64,000 nt of DNA from positions 44,303-108,302 of the forward strand of contig NZ_FOAR01000020.1 of the NCBI RefSeq assembly GCF_900109755.1. Direction: 5' to 3'. The notes under the pieces were generated by a model. The model did no database searches. It worked only from the letters and a program-made list of their open reading frames with translations, and was not told the origin of the DNA. Shown one piece after another: positions 16,151 to 23,836 of the stretch. Numbering within the stretch: position 1 is the stretch's first letter; every line of letters starts with the position of its first letter. A program made the translations under genes and the position numbers. The stretch is from Pseudomonas agarici. GTDB taxonomy: Bacteria; Pseudomonadota; Gammaproteobacteria; Pseudomonadales; Pseudomonadaceae.

Positions 16151-16606
16151 TCAGGCGAAACCTAACTGGCGCCACCCTTCGTAAACCGCCACCGCCACGG
16201 TGTTCGACAGATTCAAGCTACGGCAGCCTTCTCGCATCGGTAGGCGCAGGCGTTGCTCGCCGGGCAACACATCGAGCACCTCAGCCGGCAATCCGCGACT
16301 TTCCGGGCCGAAGAGAAAGGCATCGCCCTCGGCGAATCGAGCGTCGTGGAACAGCCGCGAGCCCTTGGTGGTGAAGGCGAATAGCCGTGGCCGCCCGAGG
16401 CTTTCCAGGCAACTGGCCAGGTCCGGGTGGATCTTGAGCGTGGCGTACTCGTGATAATCGAGGCCGGCACGGCGCAGGCGCTTATCGTCCATTTCGAACC
16501 CGATGGGCTCGATCAAATGCAGGTGGCAGCCGCTGTTGGCGCACAGCCTGATAATGTTGCCGGTATTCGGCGGAATTTCCGGTTGAAAAAGGATGACGTG
16601 AAACAT
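16151..16606 (-). CDS. trmL: tRNA (cytidine(34)-2'-O)-methyltransferase
   Basis: 151 residues, SPOUT methyltransferase that 2'-O-methylates the wobble base of the two tRNA-Leu isoacceptors. The family marks are MFHVILFQPEIPPNTGNIIRLCANSGCHLHLIEPIGF, FLFGPESRGLP in the knot, and LRLPMREGCRSLNLSNTVAVAVYE. ATG 16606 is the family start; an ATG four codons upstream gives no better alignment. The start codon overlaps, on the other strand, the ATG of the gene at 16605, so the two genes begin on the same CATG. Confidence 0.94.
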   Translation of the reverse strand: MFHVILFQPEIPPNTGNIIRLCANSGCHLHLIEPIGFEMDDKRLRRAGLDYHEYATLKIHPDLASCLESLGRPRLFAFTTKGSRLFHDARFAEGDAFLFGPESRGLPAEVLDVLPGEQRLRLPMREGCRSLNLSNTVAVAVYEGWRQLGFA

Positions 16607-17045
16607 GCACGGCTCCAAAGGTGAAGATGGGCAGCATTCTACCCCCGAAGAGGACCCGCGACCGAAGCTATTGCCGCGGGTACTGGGATCGTTGGCGATT
16701 GTCGGCCTGATGGTGGGGTTGATGATCGGTCGCCTTAGCGCTCCTGAGCCACTGGTGTTGCAGCAGGTCGAGGCGCAGGCCGATACGCTGACACTGTGGT
16801 TCAGTGCCGAACCGAAGGTTCATGGCGAGCAGGTCGATGGCGTTGTGGCGCTGTTGTTCGATGCCGAGGGCAAGGCACAAAGTGGCCGCCTGACGGTCGC
16901 CGGCAAGGACGCCAATTGGCGGGTGCGCTTGAGTGACAAGGGAATGTTGGTGACGCTGCTAGCTGCGCGTCCCCTGCAGGGCGAGTGGGTCGGTGCGAAG
17001 GTCGATGGACGCTGGAGGTTGGTGGTTAAGCTGCGAGAGAAATAG
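16605..17045 (+). CDS. Small membrane-anchored protein of unknown function
   Basis: 146 residues. An N-terminal charged cytoplasmic stretch (MHGSKGEDGQHSTPEEDPRPK) is followed by one membrane helix (about residues 26-44, VLGSLAIVGLMVGLMIGRL). The rest is a beta-rich domain, probably periplasmic, with EAQADTLTLWFSAEPKVHGE and GRLTVAGKDANWRVRLSDKG. I do not recognise a named family. The equivalent position next to trmL is held by a similar hypothetical gene in P. aeruginosa as I recall. An AAGGA site lies about 11 bases before the ATG. The divergent trmL shares the CATG at its start. Confidence 0.75.
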   Translation: MHGSKGEDGQHSTPEEDPRPKLLPRVLGSLAIVGLMVGLMIGRLSAPEPLVLQQVEAQADTLTLWFSAEPKVHGEQVDGVVALLFDAEGKAQSGRLTVAGKDANWRVRLSDKGMLVTLLAARPLQGEWVGAKVDGRWRLVVKLREK

Positions 17046-17070
17046 CCGAGGGAACCTGCGGCCTGCCGGC

Positions 17071-17239
17071 ACCTAGTGGCCTGTGCGGTGAGTTCGTTAG
17101 CTCACGTTCGGATGCCAGAAGTTCATGGCCAAGGCGCTGTGACGAGTCATAGCAGGACTATGGTGAGGAACAGCAACGCCGGCCAGGGGCTTGTGGCGCC
17201 GAAATTGACTCATAGAACTCACCACACAGGCCACTAGGT
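17071..17239. repeat. MITE-like inverted-repeat element, copy 1
   Basis: About 169 bp with terminal inverted repeats of 25 bp that differ at one position (17071-17095 and 17215-17239, ends ACCTAGTGGCC). The centre holds a hairpin with the core GACGAGTCATAG...CTATGG flanked by GCTGT and ACAGC arms. A second element at about 53905-54082 has the same order of motifs. It carries no open frame, so movement would need a transposase elsewhere. It lies between the end of the small membrane gene and ntrC, both reading toward it. Confidence 0.8.
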
Positions 17240-17301
17240 TCCCAACAAGCCCTCTGCTGGCTTCGCCGGGCTCGTGGCTTGAGGGTTGGGGCTTGCCGCG
17301 T

Positions 17302-18729
17302 TTAGCTTTCGTCGTCGTCCGTGCCCTCGACGCGCATGCCTAGCTCCTTGATCTTGCGAGTCAAGGTGTTGCGGCCCCAGCCCAGCAAGACAGCGGCGTC
17401 GCGGCGCCGGCCGGCAGTGTGCTTGAGGGTGGTTTCGATCATGATCCGCTCGAAACTCGGCACGGCGCTGTCCAACAGGTTCGACTGGCCTCGCGCAAGG
17501 GCCTGGTCCGCCCACTGGCGCAAGGCCTGTTCCCAGTGGCTGACTGGAATTTCATCCTGTGGCAGGTTCAACAGTTCCGGTGGCAGGTCGCCGATATGCA
17601 CTTCGCGACCGGAGGCCATGACCGTGATCCAGCGGCAGGTGTTTTCCAGTTGGCGCACGTTGCCAGGCCACGGCAGGGTCTTCAGATATTGCTCGGTTTG
17701 CGCTTTCAGCAGTTTCGGCTCGACCGACAGTTCCTGTGCCGCGCGGGCGAGGAAGTGCCTGGCCAGGGTCGGGATGTCCTCGCGACGATCCGACAGGCGC
17801 GGAATATGGATGCGAATCACGTTCAGTCGGTGAAACAGGTCTTCGCGGAATTTTCCGGCGTGAACCAGGGCTTCCAGATGCTGGTGGGTGGCTGCGATAA
17901 TTCGCACGTCGACCTTGACTGGCGTGTGACCGCCCACCCGGTAGAACTCGCCGTCGGCCAGGACCCGCAGCAGGCGGGTCTGGGTGTCAGCCGGCATATC
18001 GCCGATTTCATCCAGAAACAGAGTTCCGCCGTCGGCCTGTTCGAAGCGTCCACGACGCAGGTTGGCGGCGCCGGTGAAGGCGCCTTTTTCATGGCCGAAC
18101 AGTTCCGACTCCATCAGGTCCTTGGGGATGGCCGCCATGTTCAGGGCGATGAACGGCGATGCGGCCCGTGGGCTGTGACGGTGCAGGGCGTGGGCGACCA
18201 GTTCCTTGCCAGTGCCGGACTCGCCATTGATCAGCACGGTGATATTGGACTGGCTGAGGCGCCCGATGGCGCGAAACACCTCCTGCATCGCCGGAGCTTC
18301 GCCGATGATTTCCGGGGTGCGGGTCGGTGTTGGTGACACCTCCAGGCCTTGCTGCTCCTGGGCATGCTGGTTGGCGCGCTTGACCAGCGACACCGCCTCA
18401 TCGACGTCGAACGGCTTGGGCAGATATTCGAAGGCTCCGCCCTGGTAGGACGCCACGGCACTGTCGAGGTCGGAGTGGGCGGTCATGATGATCACCGGCA
18501 AACGCGGGTGCTGCTCGCGAATCCGTGCCAGCAGGTCCAAGCCGTTGGTGCCAGGCATGCGGATGTCGGAAATGATCACGTCCGGCTGCTGGCGGGCCAG
18601 GCGACTCATTACGCCGTCGGCGCTGTCGAAGCTCTGGGTGGTCATGCCCTCCTGTTGCAAGGCTTTTTCCAGGACCCAGCGAATAGAACGGTCGTCATCG
18701 ACGATCCACACGGTTTCACTACGGCTCAT
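17302..18729 (-). CDS. ntrC: Nitrogen regulation response regulator NtrC
   Basis: 475 residues, sigma54-dependent activator. Receiver domain residues 1-120 with phospho-acceptor Asp55 (VIISDIRMPG). AAA+ domain with Walker A GESGTGKE, the sigma54-contact loop GAFTGA and Walker B GGTLFLDEIGD. The carboxyl Fis-type helix-turn-helix is GRRRDAAVLLGWGRNTLTRKIKELG. NtrB phosphorylates it under nitrogen limitation, and it binds GCACC-N5-GGTGC sites; such sites occur here before glnA and before ntrB. The ATG overlaps the ntrB TGA as ATGA, so ntrBC is one operon. Confidence 0.97.
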   Translation of the reverse strand: MSRSETVWIVDDDRSIRWVLEKALQQEGMTTQSFDSADGVMSRLARQQPDVIISDIRMPGTNGLDLLARIREQHPRLPVIIMTAHSDLDSAVASYQGGAFEYLPKPFDVDEAVSLVKRANQHAQEQQGLEVSPTPTRTPEIIGEAPAMQEVFRAIGRLSQSNITVLINGESGTGKELVAHALHRHSPRAASPFIALNMAAIPKDLMESELFGHEKGAFTGAANLRRGRFEQADGGTLFLDEIGDMPADTQTRLLRVLADGEFYRVGGHTPVKVDVRIIAATHQHLEALVHAGKFREDLFHRLNVIRIHIPRLSDRREDIPTLARHFLARAAQELSVEPKLLKAQTEQYLKTLPWPGNVRQLENTCRWITVMASGREVHIGDLPPELLNLPQDEIPVSHWEQALRQWADQALARGQSNLLDSAVPSFERIMIETTLKHTAGRRRDAAVLLGWGRNTLTRKIKELGMRVEGTDDDES

Positions 18730-19811
18730 GTCGATGCGACTCCTTGTTCCAGAGGCAGGAAGATCGAGAAGGTGGTGTGGCCAGGATGGCTCTCACACTC
18801 GATCAGGCCCTGGTGTTGGCTGATGATGTTCTGGGTTATGGCCAGGCCCAGTCCGGTACCGTCCGGACGGCCGCTGACCATTGGGTAGAAGATGGTGTCC
18901 TGAAGTTCGGCGGGAATGCCCGGACCGTTGTCGATGATCTCGATCTTGGTCACCAGGCGATGGCGGACATGGCCGATGGTGAATTGGCGGATGGCACGGG
19001 TGCGCAAGCTGATACGGCCCAGGCGCAGCTCGTTCTGGCTGCTGATAGCTTGCATGGCGTTGCGCACGATATTGAGCACGGCCTGGATCATCTGTTCACG
19101 GTCGATCAAGACGTCGGGGAGGCTCGGGTCGTAGTCGCGCACCAGCGTGACGCAGCCCTGGCTTTCGGCTTCCACCAGGCTACTGACGCGTTCCAGGACT
19201 TCATGGACATTGGTCATGGCCAGCGATGGCAGCTTGTTCGAGCCAAGCATGCGGTCCACCAGGTTTCGCAGGCGATCGGCTTCCTCGATGATGACGTTGG
19301 TGTAGTCCTTGAGGCTTTCTTCCGGCAGTTCGCGGGCCAGCAACTGGGCGGCACCGCGAATCCCGCCGAGAGGGTTCTTGATCTCGTGGGCCAGGCCGCG
19401 CACCAACATCTTGGTGGTTTCCTGCTTGGACAGTTGGGCCTCTTCCTTGGTGATGCGCAGCAGGCGATCACGGGGGTGGACTTCCAGCAGGAGCAGGGTT
19501 TGACCCTGGCTGAGGATCGGTGTCACAGCATAGTCGACGGTCAGCGTCTGGCCGGTCAATGCCGTCAGCATGGCTTCGCGCTTGGTGAACGGGTGTGCCT
19601 GCTCGACGGCCTGGCGTAGGGAGTTCAAGGCTTCGGTCGATTCAGTGAACAGCTCGCTGATGAATTGACCATGGCTGCGCTGGCCGCTGATGGCGAGCAA
19701 CATTTCGGCCGCCGGGTTCATGTACTCAAGGCGCAGTTGGGCATTGAGCAGGATGGTGGCGGTGGTCAGGTTGTCGAGTAACAGTCTGTGCAAGGCATCG
19801 CTGATGGTCAT
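18726..19811 (-). CDS. ntrB: Nitrogen regulation sensor kinase NtrB
   Basis: 361 residues, cytoplasmic, without membrane segments. PAS domain about residues 7-115 (ALHRLLLDNLTTATILLNAQLRLEYMNPAAEML). HisKA with His142 in RGLAHEIKNPLGGIRGAAQLL. ATPase domain with VLNIVRNAMQAI (N box), IEIIDNGPGIP (G1), TIFYPMVSGRPDGTGLGLAITQNII (G2). It is controlled by PII proteins according to glutamine. I set the start at ATG 19811, preceded by GAGGT; the longer frame would add an unrelated leader. A consensus NtrC site and a plausible sigma54 promoter lie upstream. Confidence 0.96.
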   Translation of the reverse strand: MTISDALHRLLLDNLTTATILLNAQLRLEYMNPAAEMLLAISGQRSHGQFISELFTESTEALNSLRQAVEQAHPFTKREAMLTALTGQTLTVDYAVTPILSQGQTLLLLEVHPRDRLLRITKEEAQLSKQETTKMLVRGLAHEIKNPLGGIRGAAQLLARELPEESLKDYTNVIIEEADRLRNLVDRMLGSNKLPSLAMTNVHEVLERVSSLVEAESQGCVTLVRDYDPSLPDVLIDREQMIQAVLNIVRNAMQAISSQNELRLGRISLRTRAIRQFTIGHVRHRLVTKIEIIDNGPGIPAELQDTIFYPMVSGRPDGTGLGLAITQNIISQHQGLIECESHPGHTTFSIFLPLEQGVAST

Positions 19812-19888
19812 GGGGACCTCTTTTGGAGCATGGCAAACGGGATCGGTGCCGATTTGCGCGCACGAACAAGGCGTCGATAGAAGCAAAA

Positions 19889-19905
19889 TGCAAAAACCAA
19901 ACCAA
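19889..19905 (-). promoter_or_regulatory. Candidate sigma54 promoter of ntrBC
   Basis: Read on the minus strand the sequence is TTGGTTTGGTTTTTGCA. GG (-24) and GC (-12) have the required spacing, and TTGCA matches the -12 box; the -24 box TTGG lacks the following CAC. It lies 78 bp before the ntrB ATG with an NtrC site about 130 bp further up. Confidence 0.4.
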
Positions 19906-20032
19906 GGCTGCAAAAAAGCGGCGTGAATTGTCTGAAATAGGCGTTTCGGGCTCGATTGAGTAGCGCTGCGCCAGTCGCGACGGGTATTTTCGAACCAAAA
20001 TGCGATTCGGGTCGGGTAGGTGTGCAGTTTAG

Positions 20033-20049
20033 TGCACCAACATGGTGCT
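20033..20049. promoter_or_regulatory. Consensus NtrC binding site upstream of ntrBC
   Basis: TGCACCAACATGGTGCT matches the NtrC dyad TGCACCA-N3-TGGTGCA at all but the last base. It sits about 130-145 bp upstream of the candidate sigma54 element and within the gap that separates ntrB from the gene behind it. This is the usual distance for an enhancer site. Confidence 0.75.
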
Positions 20050-20128
20050 TTGCTGGCGTGTGATTATAGAAATGGCGGAAGGCTGGCTGGCGCGACGCAC
20101 ACCTGTGAAAAGTCGAATCATGAACAGC

Positions 20129-20656
20129 TCAAGGGGTATGCACCCGTTGGACGGTGAACGCCACGGTAGGGCTTTGCTGGACGAGTTGCTCGCCTTCGAG
20201 CGCTTGTACGCTGAGCGTGTGATCGCCACGGTCGACGTTCACCAGTTGCAGGCGTGGGACATTGCTGGATTGGCCATAGGGATTGCCGTCGAGCACCAGT
20301 CGCAGCAGATGTTGGCGCTGTAGTCGCGGCTCCATTTTCACGCCGACGGTAAAGGTCCCGTTGTTGGCGCGCAGGGCTTGCTGGGTAGGGACGTCCGTCA
20401 GTTCAAACACGCTGTAGGGCGCGATGTTTGCCTGGGCTTTTGCCGGCTGCGTGGCTGCGGATTGCGCAGCGGCCGGTTGGGCCGGTTTCTGTAGCTCGAC
20501 GCTGTTGAGCGGCGGCAATTCCACGGCGCGGGCGGCGCTGCCTGCGGGCGGCTGGTTGCTGTAGGCGGTATTGCCGTTCGCATCGGTGTATTGATAGATC
20601 TGCGCCGATACGGGCAGCGTGAAGGCCAGCAGCAGGTAGAGCAGAGGTCGACCCAT
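20129..20656 (-). CDS. DUF4124 domain-containing secreted protein
   Basis: 175 residues. A signal peptide (MGRPLLYLLLAFTLPVSA) leads directly into a DUF4124 domain: QIYQYTDANGNTAYSNQPPAGSAARAVELPPLN. A central Ala/Gln/Pro-rich linker follows (KPAQPAAAQSAATQPAKAQ). The carboxyl half has FELTDVPTQQALRANNGTFTVGVKMEPRLQRQHLLRLVLDG, which resembles an immunoglobulin-like beta sandwich. It is probably periplasmic, with unknown role; DUF4124 proteins are common near ntrB and glnA in pseudomonads. The start at 20656 was chosen for the signal peptide; the frame stays open upstream and overlaps the aroQ end. Confidence 0.78.
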   Translation of the reverse strand: MGRPLLYLLLAFTLPVSAQIYQYTDANGNTAYSNQPPAGSAARAVELPPLNSVELQKPAQPAAAQSAATQPAKAQANIAPYSVFELTDVPTQQALRANNGTFTVGVKMEPRLQRQHLLRLVLDGNPYGQSSNVPRLQLVNVDRGDHTLSVQALEGEQLVQQSPTVAFTVQRVHTP

Positions 20657-20739
20657 GGAGACTCCCGATGATGGTCCTGGTCGGGGCGCATGGTTTAGCT
20701 GCGTCCTGTGATCAGCATAGAGCACAACTCCAGGCCTTT

Positions 20740-21306
20740 TCACCGTGGATTCTGGCACAGCTCACCCGTGGCGCGAATCAGTGCCAGGTCGTGGAGAGTG
20801 TCCGAGGTCAGGGTTTGGCGGGCCTGGATTAGCCAGGCTGGGCATTGTGGGTCCTGCCGGTAAGGGGCGAAGGCTGCATAGTGTTGCAACAATCTGGCCT
20901 GTAACCGATCCAGCGCCGGGCGGATCTGCGTGACCAGGTCGGGCCTGGGGATGACCGGTGCTTTGCCGGCTGCTCGCCATTTAGCCAATAGTGCGTACTG
21001 CACCAGTTTATTGGCTTCGATCTGCGCCGCGACAAACTCACCGATGTCTTCGGGCTGGATCTTATAGGTCGCTGCCTGCTGCCGGGCATTGGCGATCACC
21101 TGCTGTTCGCGCGAGCTGTCCTGGATCGGCTTGGCGCTGTCCCATTTGGTCAATGCTACCTGCTCGGCGATGTTCAGGCGCTCGCTGATGGCCCGCAGCA
21201 GGGGCGGCAGGGCATCGGGAGCTTTCGCGGGGGCAGGAGCGGCAAGGACGTTGGCGCCCAGGAGGCTGGCGAGCAGCAGGCTCACAATACGGTAGTTCGG
21301 CAACAT
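20740..21306 (-). CDS. aroQ: Secreted (periplasmic) chorismate mutase, AroQ gamma type
   Basis: 188 residues with signal peptide (MLPNYRIVSLLLASLLGANVLA, then APAPAK). The body PLLRAISERLNIAEQVALTKWDSAKPIQDSSREQQVIANARQQA, then PEDIGEFVAAQIEANKLVQYALLAKWRA, is the all-helical AroQ-gamma fold; the catalytic Arg, Lys and Gln/Glu positions appear kept. Two Cys near the end (DPQCPAW and GELCQN) could form the disulfide known in this subclass. The enzyme converts chorismate to prephenate outside the cytoplasm, where the purpose is unclear. I set the start at ATG 21306; upstream frame would be a shadow. It lies between the cupin and DUF4124 genes. Confidence 0.88.
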   Translation of the reverse strand: MLPNYRIVSLLLASLLGANVLAAPAPAKAPDALPPLLRAISERLNIAEQVALTKWDSAKPIQDSSREQQVIANARQQAATYKIQPEDIGEFVAAQIEANKLVQYALLAKWRAAGKAPVIPRPDLVTQIRPALDRLQARLLQHYAAFAPYRQDPQCPAWLIQARQTLTSDTLHDLALIRATGELCQNPR

Positions 21307-21442
21307 GGCGGGCTTCGACTTTTTCGGCGGCGGATGCAGGCCCAAAGTTAACGTTACAGGATCGGGCAAGCGCCAGCGTATTTTCATAAAAGAAGCGGAT
21401 TGCCGTTGCATCCGTCGATGGGCGGCGAGCCATTGACGCCAG

Positions 21443-21859
21443 TCAGGTCGGCTCGGTGGCCTCCGAGAGCGCCATGCCTTCGCTGCCGGCATAGAACACC
21501 AGCAGGTCCACCGGGACTGCCCCGGTCCTGGCGCGATGTTCGACATTGACCACGGCGGCAATCGTATCGCCAGATTTCAGCAAAGTCTGCTTGTTGCCTT
21601 CTCGCGTCTCGACCAGTACTTCGCCGGAGATGATGTAGGCGGCGCTGGGAATGGGATGGATATGCCAGTTCAGTTCGGTGTCGGCGGGAATGTTGATCCT
21701 GAGCAGGGTCAGTTCGGGCGGCCCTGCGGGGTAGGCCTCATAGGGAGTGCCCTCCCAGCCGCTGCTGGCACGCAGCAGGACCTCGGCGGTCGGTGCGGCG
21801 AGTGTCTTCGGTTGGCTGCTGTCGGGATGTTCGGCGGCGGTGTTTGAAGGCAATGTCAT
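21443..21859 (-). CDS. Cupin domain-containing protein
   Basis: 138 residues, single cupin barrel. The metal motif is split as ELNWHIHPIPSAAYIISGEVLVE (first His pair and Glu) and SGDTIAAVVNVEHRARTGAVPVDLLVFYAG (last His). There is no signal peptide; the amino terminus is Pro/Ser rich and low in structure. A metal-dependent small-molecule enzyme or sensor is possible; the substrate is not evident. It is in the same orientation as the chorismate mutase gene, 137 bp upstream of it. Confidence 0.8.
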   Translation of the reverse strand: MTLPSNTAAEHPDSSQPKTLAAPTAEVLLRASSGWEGTPYEAYPAGPPELTLLRINIPADTELNWHIHPIPSAAYIISGEVLVETREGNKQTLLKSGDTIAAVVNVEHRARTGAVPVDLLVFYAGSEGMALSEATEPT

Positions 21860-22033
21860 GGGCTAACTCTCCGTGTTGGCGGGCATTCGCCGTCCGTCCG
21901 TGCGCGGCGGCTTGCGTAGGATTTGGCGGCAATCCTGGGGAGAGTAGTCAACGCCGGTCTACACGCTTTGGCTAGCGTCTAAGCGTTGCAAAAAATCTCG
22001 AATAATGGGCTGTCGTTTATCGTCGCCTATAAA

Positions 22034-22065
22034 AAATGCCCCGTATCCATCGATACGGGGCATTT
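22034..22065 (-). terminator. Terminator after glnA
   Basis: A perfect 14-bp inverted repeat (arms AAATGCCCCGTATC and GATACGGGGCATTT) around a 4-base loop, with six T on the minus strand after the stem. It lies 38 bp beyond the glnA stop. Confidence 0.88.
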
Positions 22066-22102
22066 CCTCGAAGCAGTGCCTGCTGGCGCAGGCGCCACGG
22101 GA

Positions 22103-23509
22103 TCAGCAGCTGTAGTACAGCTCGTATTCCAGTGGGTGTACGAAGGTACGTACCTTGATTTCTTCTTCGCTCTTGAGCTCGATGTAGGCATCGATGAAGT
22201 CGTCGCTGAAAACGCCGCCTTTGGTCAGGAACGCACGACCTTTATCCAGCTCTTCCAGGGCTTCTTTCAGGCTACCGCAAACCTGTGGGATCTCTTTGGC
22301 CTCTTCAGGCGGCAGGTCGTACAGGTTCTTGTCAGCGGCATCGCCGGGGTGGATCTTGTTTTGGATGCCGTCGAGGCCAGCCATCATCAGCGCGGCGAAG
22401 GCCAGGTAAGGGTTGGCGGCCGGATCCGGGAAGCGTGCTTCGATACGACGAGCCTTGGGGCTGGAGACGTAAGGAATGCGGATCGAGGCAGAGCGGTTGC
22501 GAGCCGAGTAGGCAAGCATCACCGGGGCTTCGAAACCTGGGACCAAACGCTTGTAGGAGTTGGTCGACGGATTGGTGAAACCGTTCAGAGCCTTGCCGTG
22601 CTTGATGATACCGCCGATAAAGTACAGGGCAGTGTCGGACAGGCCGGCATAGCCTTCGCCCGCGAAGGTGTTCTTGCCATCCTTGGAGATGGACACATGC
22701 ACGTGCATGCCCGAGCCGTTGTCGCCATACAGCGGTTTTGGCATGAAAGTCGCGGTACGACCGTAGGCATCGGCCACGTTGTGTACGCAGTACTTCAGGG
22801 TCTGGACTTCGTCAGCCTTGGCTACCAGGGTGTTGAATTTCACGCCGATTTCGTTCTGGCCGGCAGTCGCCACTTCGTGGTGGTGAACTTCGACGGTCTG
22901 GCCCATTTCTTCCAGCGCGTTGCACATGGAGGTACGGATTTCGTGGTCGTGGTCGAACGGTGGCACCGGGAAATAGCCGCCCTTGACGCCTGGACGGTGG
23001 CCTTTGTTGCCGCCTTCCACGTCCTGGTCGGACATCCATGAACCTTGTTCGGAGAAGATCTTGAACATGGAACCGGAGATGTCGGACTTGAATTTGACCG
23101 AATCGAAGATGAAGAACTCAGGCTCGGGGCCGAAGAAAGCGGTGTCGCCGATACCGGTGGACTTCAGGTACTCCTCGGCGCGACGGGCGATTGCCCGTGG
23201 GTCGCGGTCGTAGCCTTGCATGGTCGAGGGCTCGATCACGTCGCAAACCAGGATCAGGGTCGGCTCTTCGGTGAACGGGTCGAGCACGGCGGTGCTGTCG
23301 TCCGGCAGCAGGATCATGTCGGAGGCTTCGATGCCTTTCCAGCCGGCGATGGAGGAACCGTCGAACATCTTGCCCATTTCGAAGAAATCGTCATCCAGCG
23401 CATCACGAGCCGGCATGGTCACGTGGTGCTGAGTACCTTTGGTGTCCGTGAAGCGCAGATCAATCCACTTAACGTCATGATCTTTGATGAGTTGAACCGA
23501 CTTCGACAT
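22103..23509 (-). CDS. glnA: Glutamine synthetase, type I
   Basis: 468 residues, the dodecameric type I enzyme making glutamine from glutamate, ammonia and ATP. Marks: WIDLRFTDTKGTQHHVTMPA, FDGSSIAGWKGIEASDM, FFGPEPEFFIFDSV, the ATP motif GNGSGMHVHVSISKDG (as GDNGSGMHVHVS), NRSASIRIPYV, and the adenylylation segment NLYDLPPEE with the Tyr near residue 397, typical of the beta subtype. ATG 23509 follows GGAGG. The promoter is the sigma54 element at 23606-23622 with an NtrC site further up, so expression should rise in nitrogen limitation. Confidence 0.98.
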   Translation of the reverse strand: MSKSVQLIKDHDVKWIDLRFTDTKGTQHHVTMPARDALDDDFFEMGKMFDGSSIAGWKGIEASDMILLPDDSTAVLDPFTEEPTLILVCDVIEPSTMQGYDRDPRAIARRAEEYLKSTGIGDTAFFGPEPEFFIFDSVKFKSDISGSMFKIFSEQGSWMSDQDVEGGNKGHRPGVKGGYFPVPPFDHDHEIRTSMCNALEEMGQTVEVHHHEVATAGQNEIGVKFNTLVAKADEVQTLKYCVHNVADAYGRTATFMPKPLYGDNGSGMHVHVSISKDGKNTFAGEGYAGLSDTALYFIGGIIKHGKALNGFTNPSTNSYKRLVPGFEAPVMLAYSARNRSASIRIPYVSSPKARRIEARFPDPAANPYLAFAALMMAGLDGIQNKIHPGDAADKNLYDLPPEEAKEIPQVCGSLKEALEELDKGRAFLTKGGVFSDDFIDAYIELKSEEEIKVRTFVHPLEYELYYSC

Positions 23510-23605
23510 GGTGTCCTCCGGGTGGCTTCGGGCTAGTGGCGTTAGCCCTGAAATAGTGGTGATGCCGGCGCGAATACTCGGCCAAGGCAATCTGCCTCAC
23601 AAGAG

Positions 23606-23622
23606 AGCAAATTGCATGCCAG
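23606..23622 (-). promoter_or_regulatory. Sigma54 promoter of glnA
   Basis: On the minus strand: CTGGCATGCAATTTGCT, against the pattern YTGGCACGNNNNTTGCW. GG and GC are correctly spaced and only two inner bases differ. The predicted start site is near 23595, giving a leader of about 85 bases before the glnA ATG. Confidence 0.8.
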
Positions 23623-23695
23623 CATCTTGCGAGAGTTTTTTTGCTCCAATCTCAAGCATTACGGCCAGCAATAGGAGAATTTCGGTGCATTGAGC

Positions 23696-23721
23696 GCACC
23701 TTTTCGGTGCCAAAAAGGCAC
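23696..23721. promoter_or_regulatory. NtrC binding sites upstream of glnA
   Basis: GCACCTTTTCGGTGC (23696-23710) is a perfect GCACC-N5-GGTGC dyad. It overlaps a further inverted repeat GTGCC-A5-GGCAC (23707-23721). The first is about 100-115 bp upstream of the predicted glnA start site, a typical enhancer position. The gap is shared with the divergent thiI. Confidence 0.75.
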
Positions 23722-23789
23722 GCTTGGTCTTTTTTGGTGCGCAAAAAACCGTCTGTACAATAACTGGTTAAACGTTGAACAATTTCCGC

Positions 23790-23795
23790 TATAAT
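23790..23795 (+). promoter_or_regulatory. -10 box of the thiI promoter
   Basis: TATAAT 42 bp before the thiI ATG; no good -35 at the proper distance (GTTAAA is the best). The position supports a sigma70 promoter reading away from glnA. Confidence 0.45.
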
Positions 23796-23836
23796 CCGCG
23801 CCCCCTTTTTCGGCCGGCCCTTCGCGCGCTGTTTTT

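Larger units (their letters stand above)
19812..20128. other. Intergenic region upstream of ntrB
   Basis: 317 bp, AT-richer than its neighbours. It contains the NtrC site and the candidate sigma54 element listed separately, and an additional GTGCA...TGCAC inverted repeat overlapping the NtrC site (from about 20022). No gene or clear terminator for the DUF4124 gene is seen. Confidence 0.5.

Noticed and set aside
17130..17185. Central hairpin of the repeat element as a tRNA or small RNA
   Set aside because: No cloverleaf, no anticodon arm or CCA-type end; the two copies differ in ways that fit a mobile repeat, not a tRNA.
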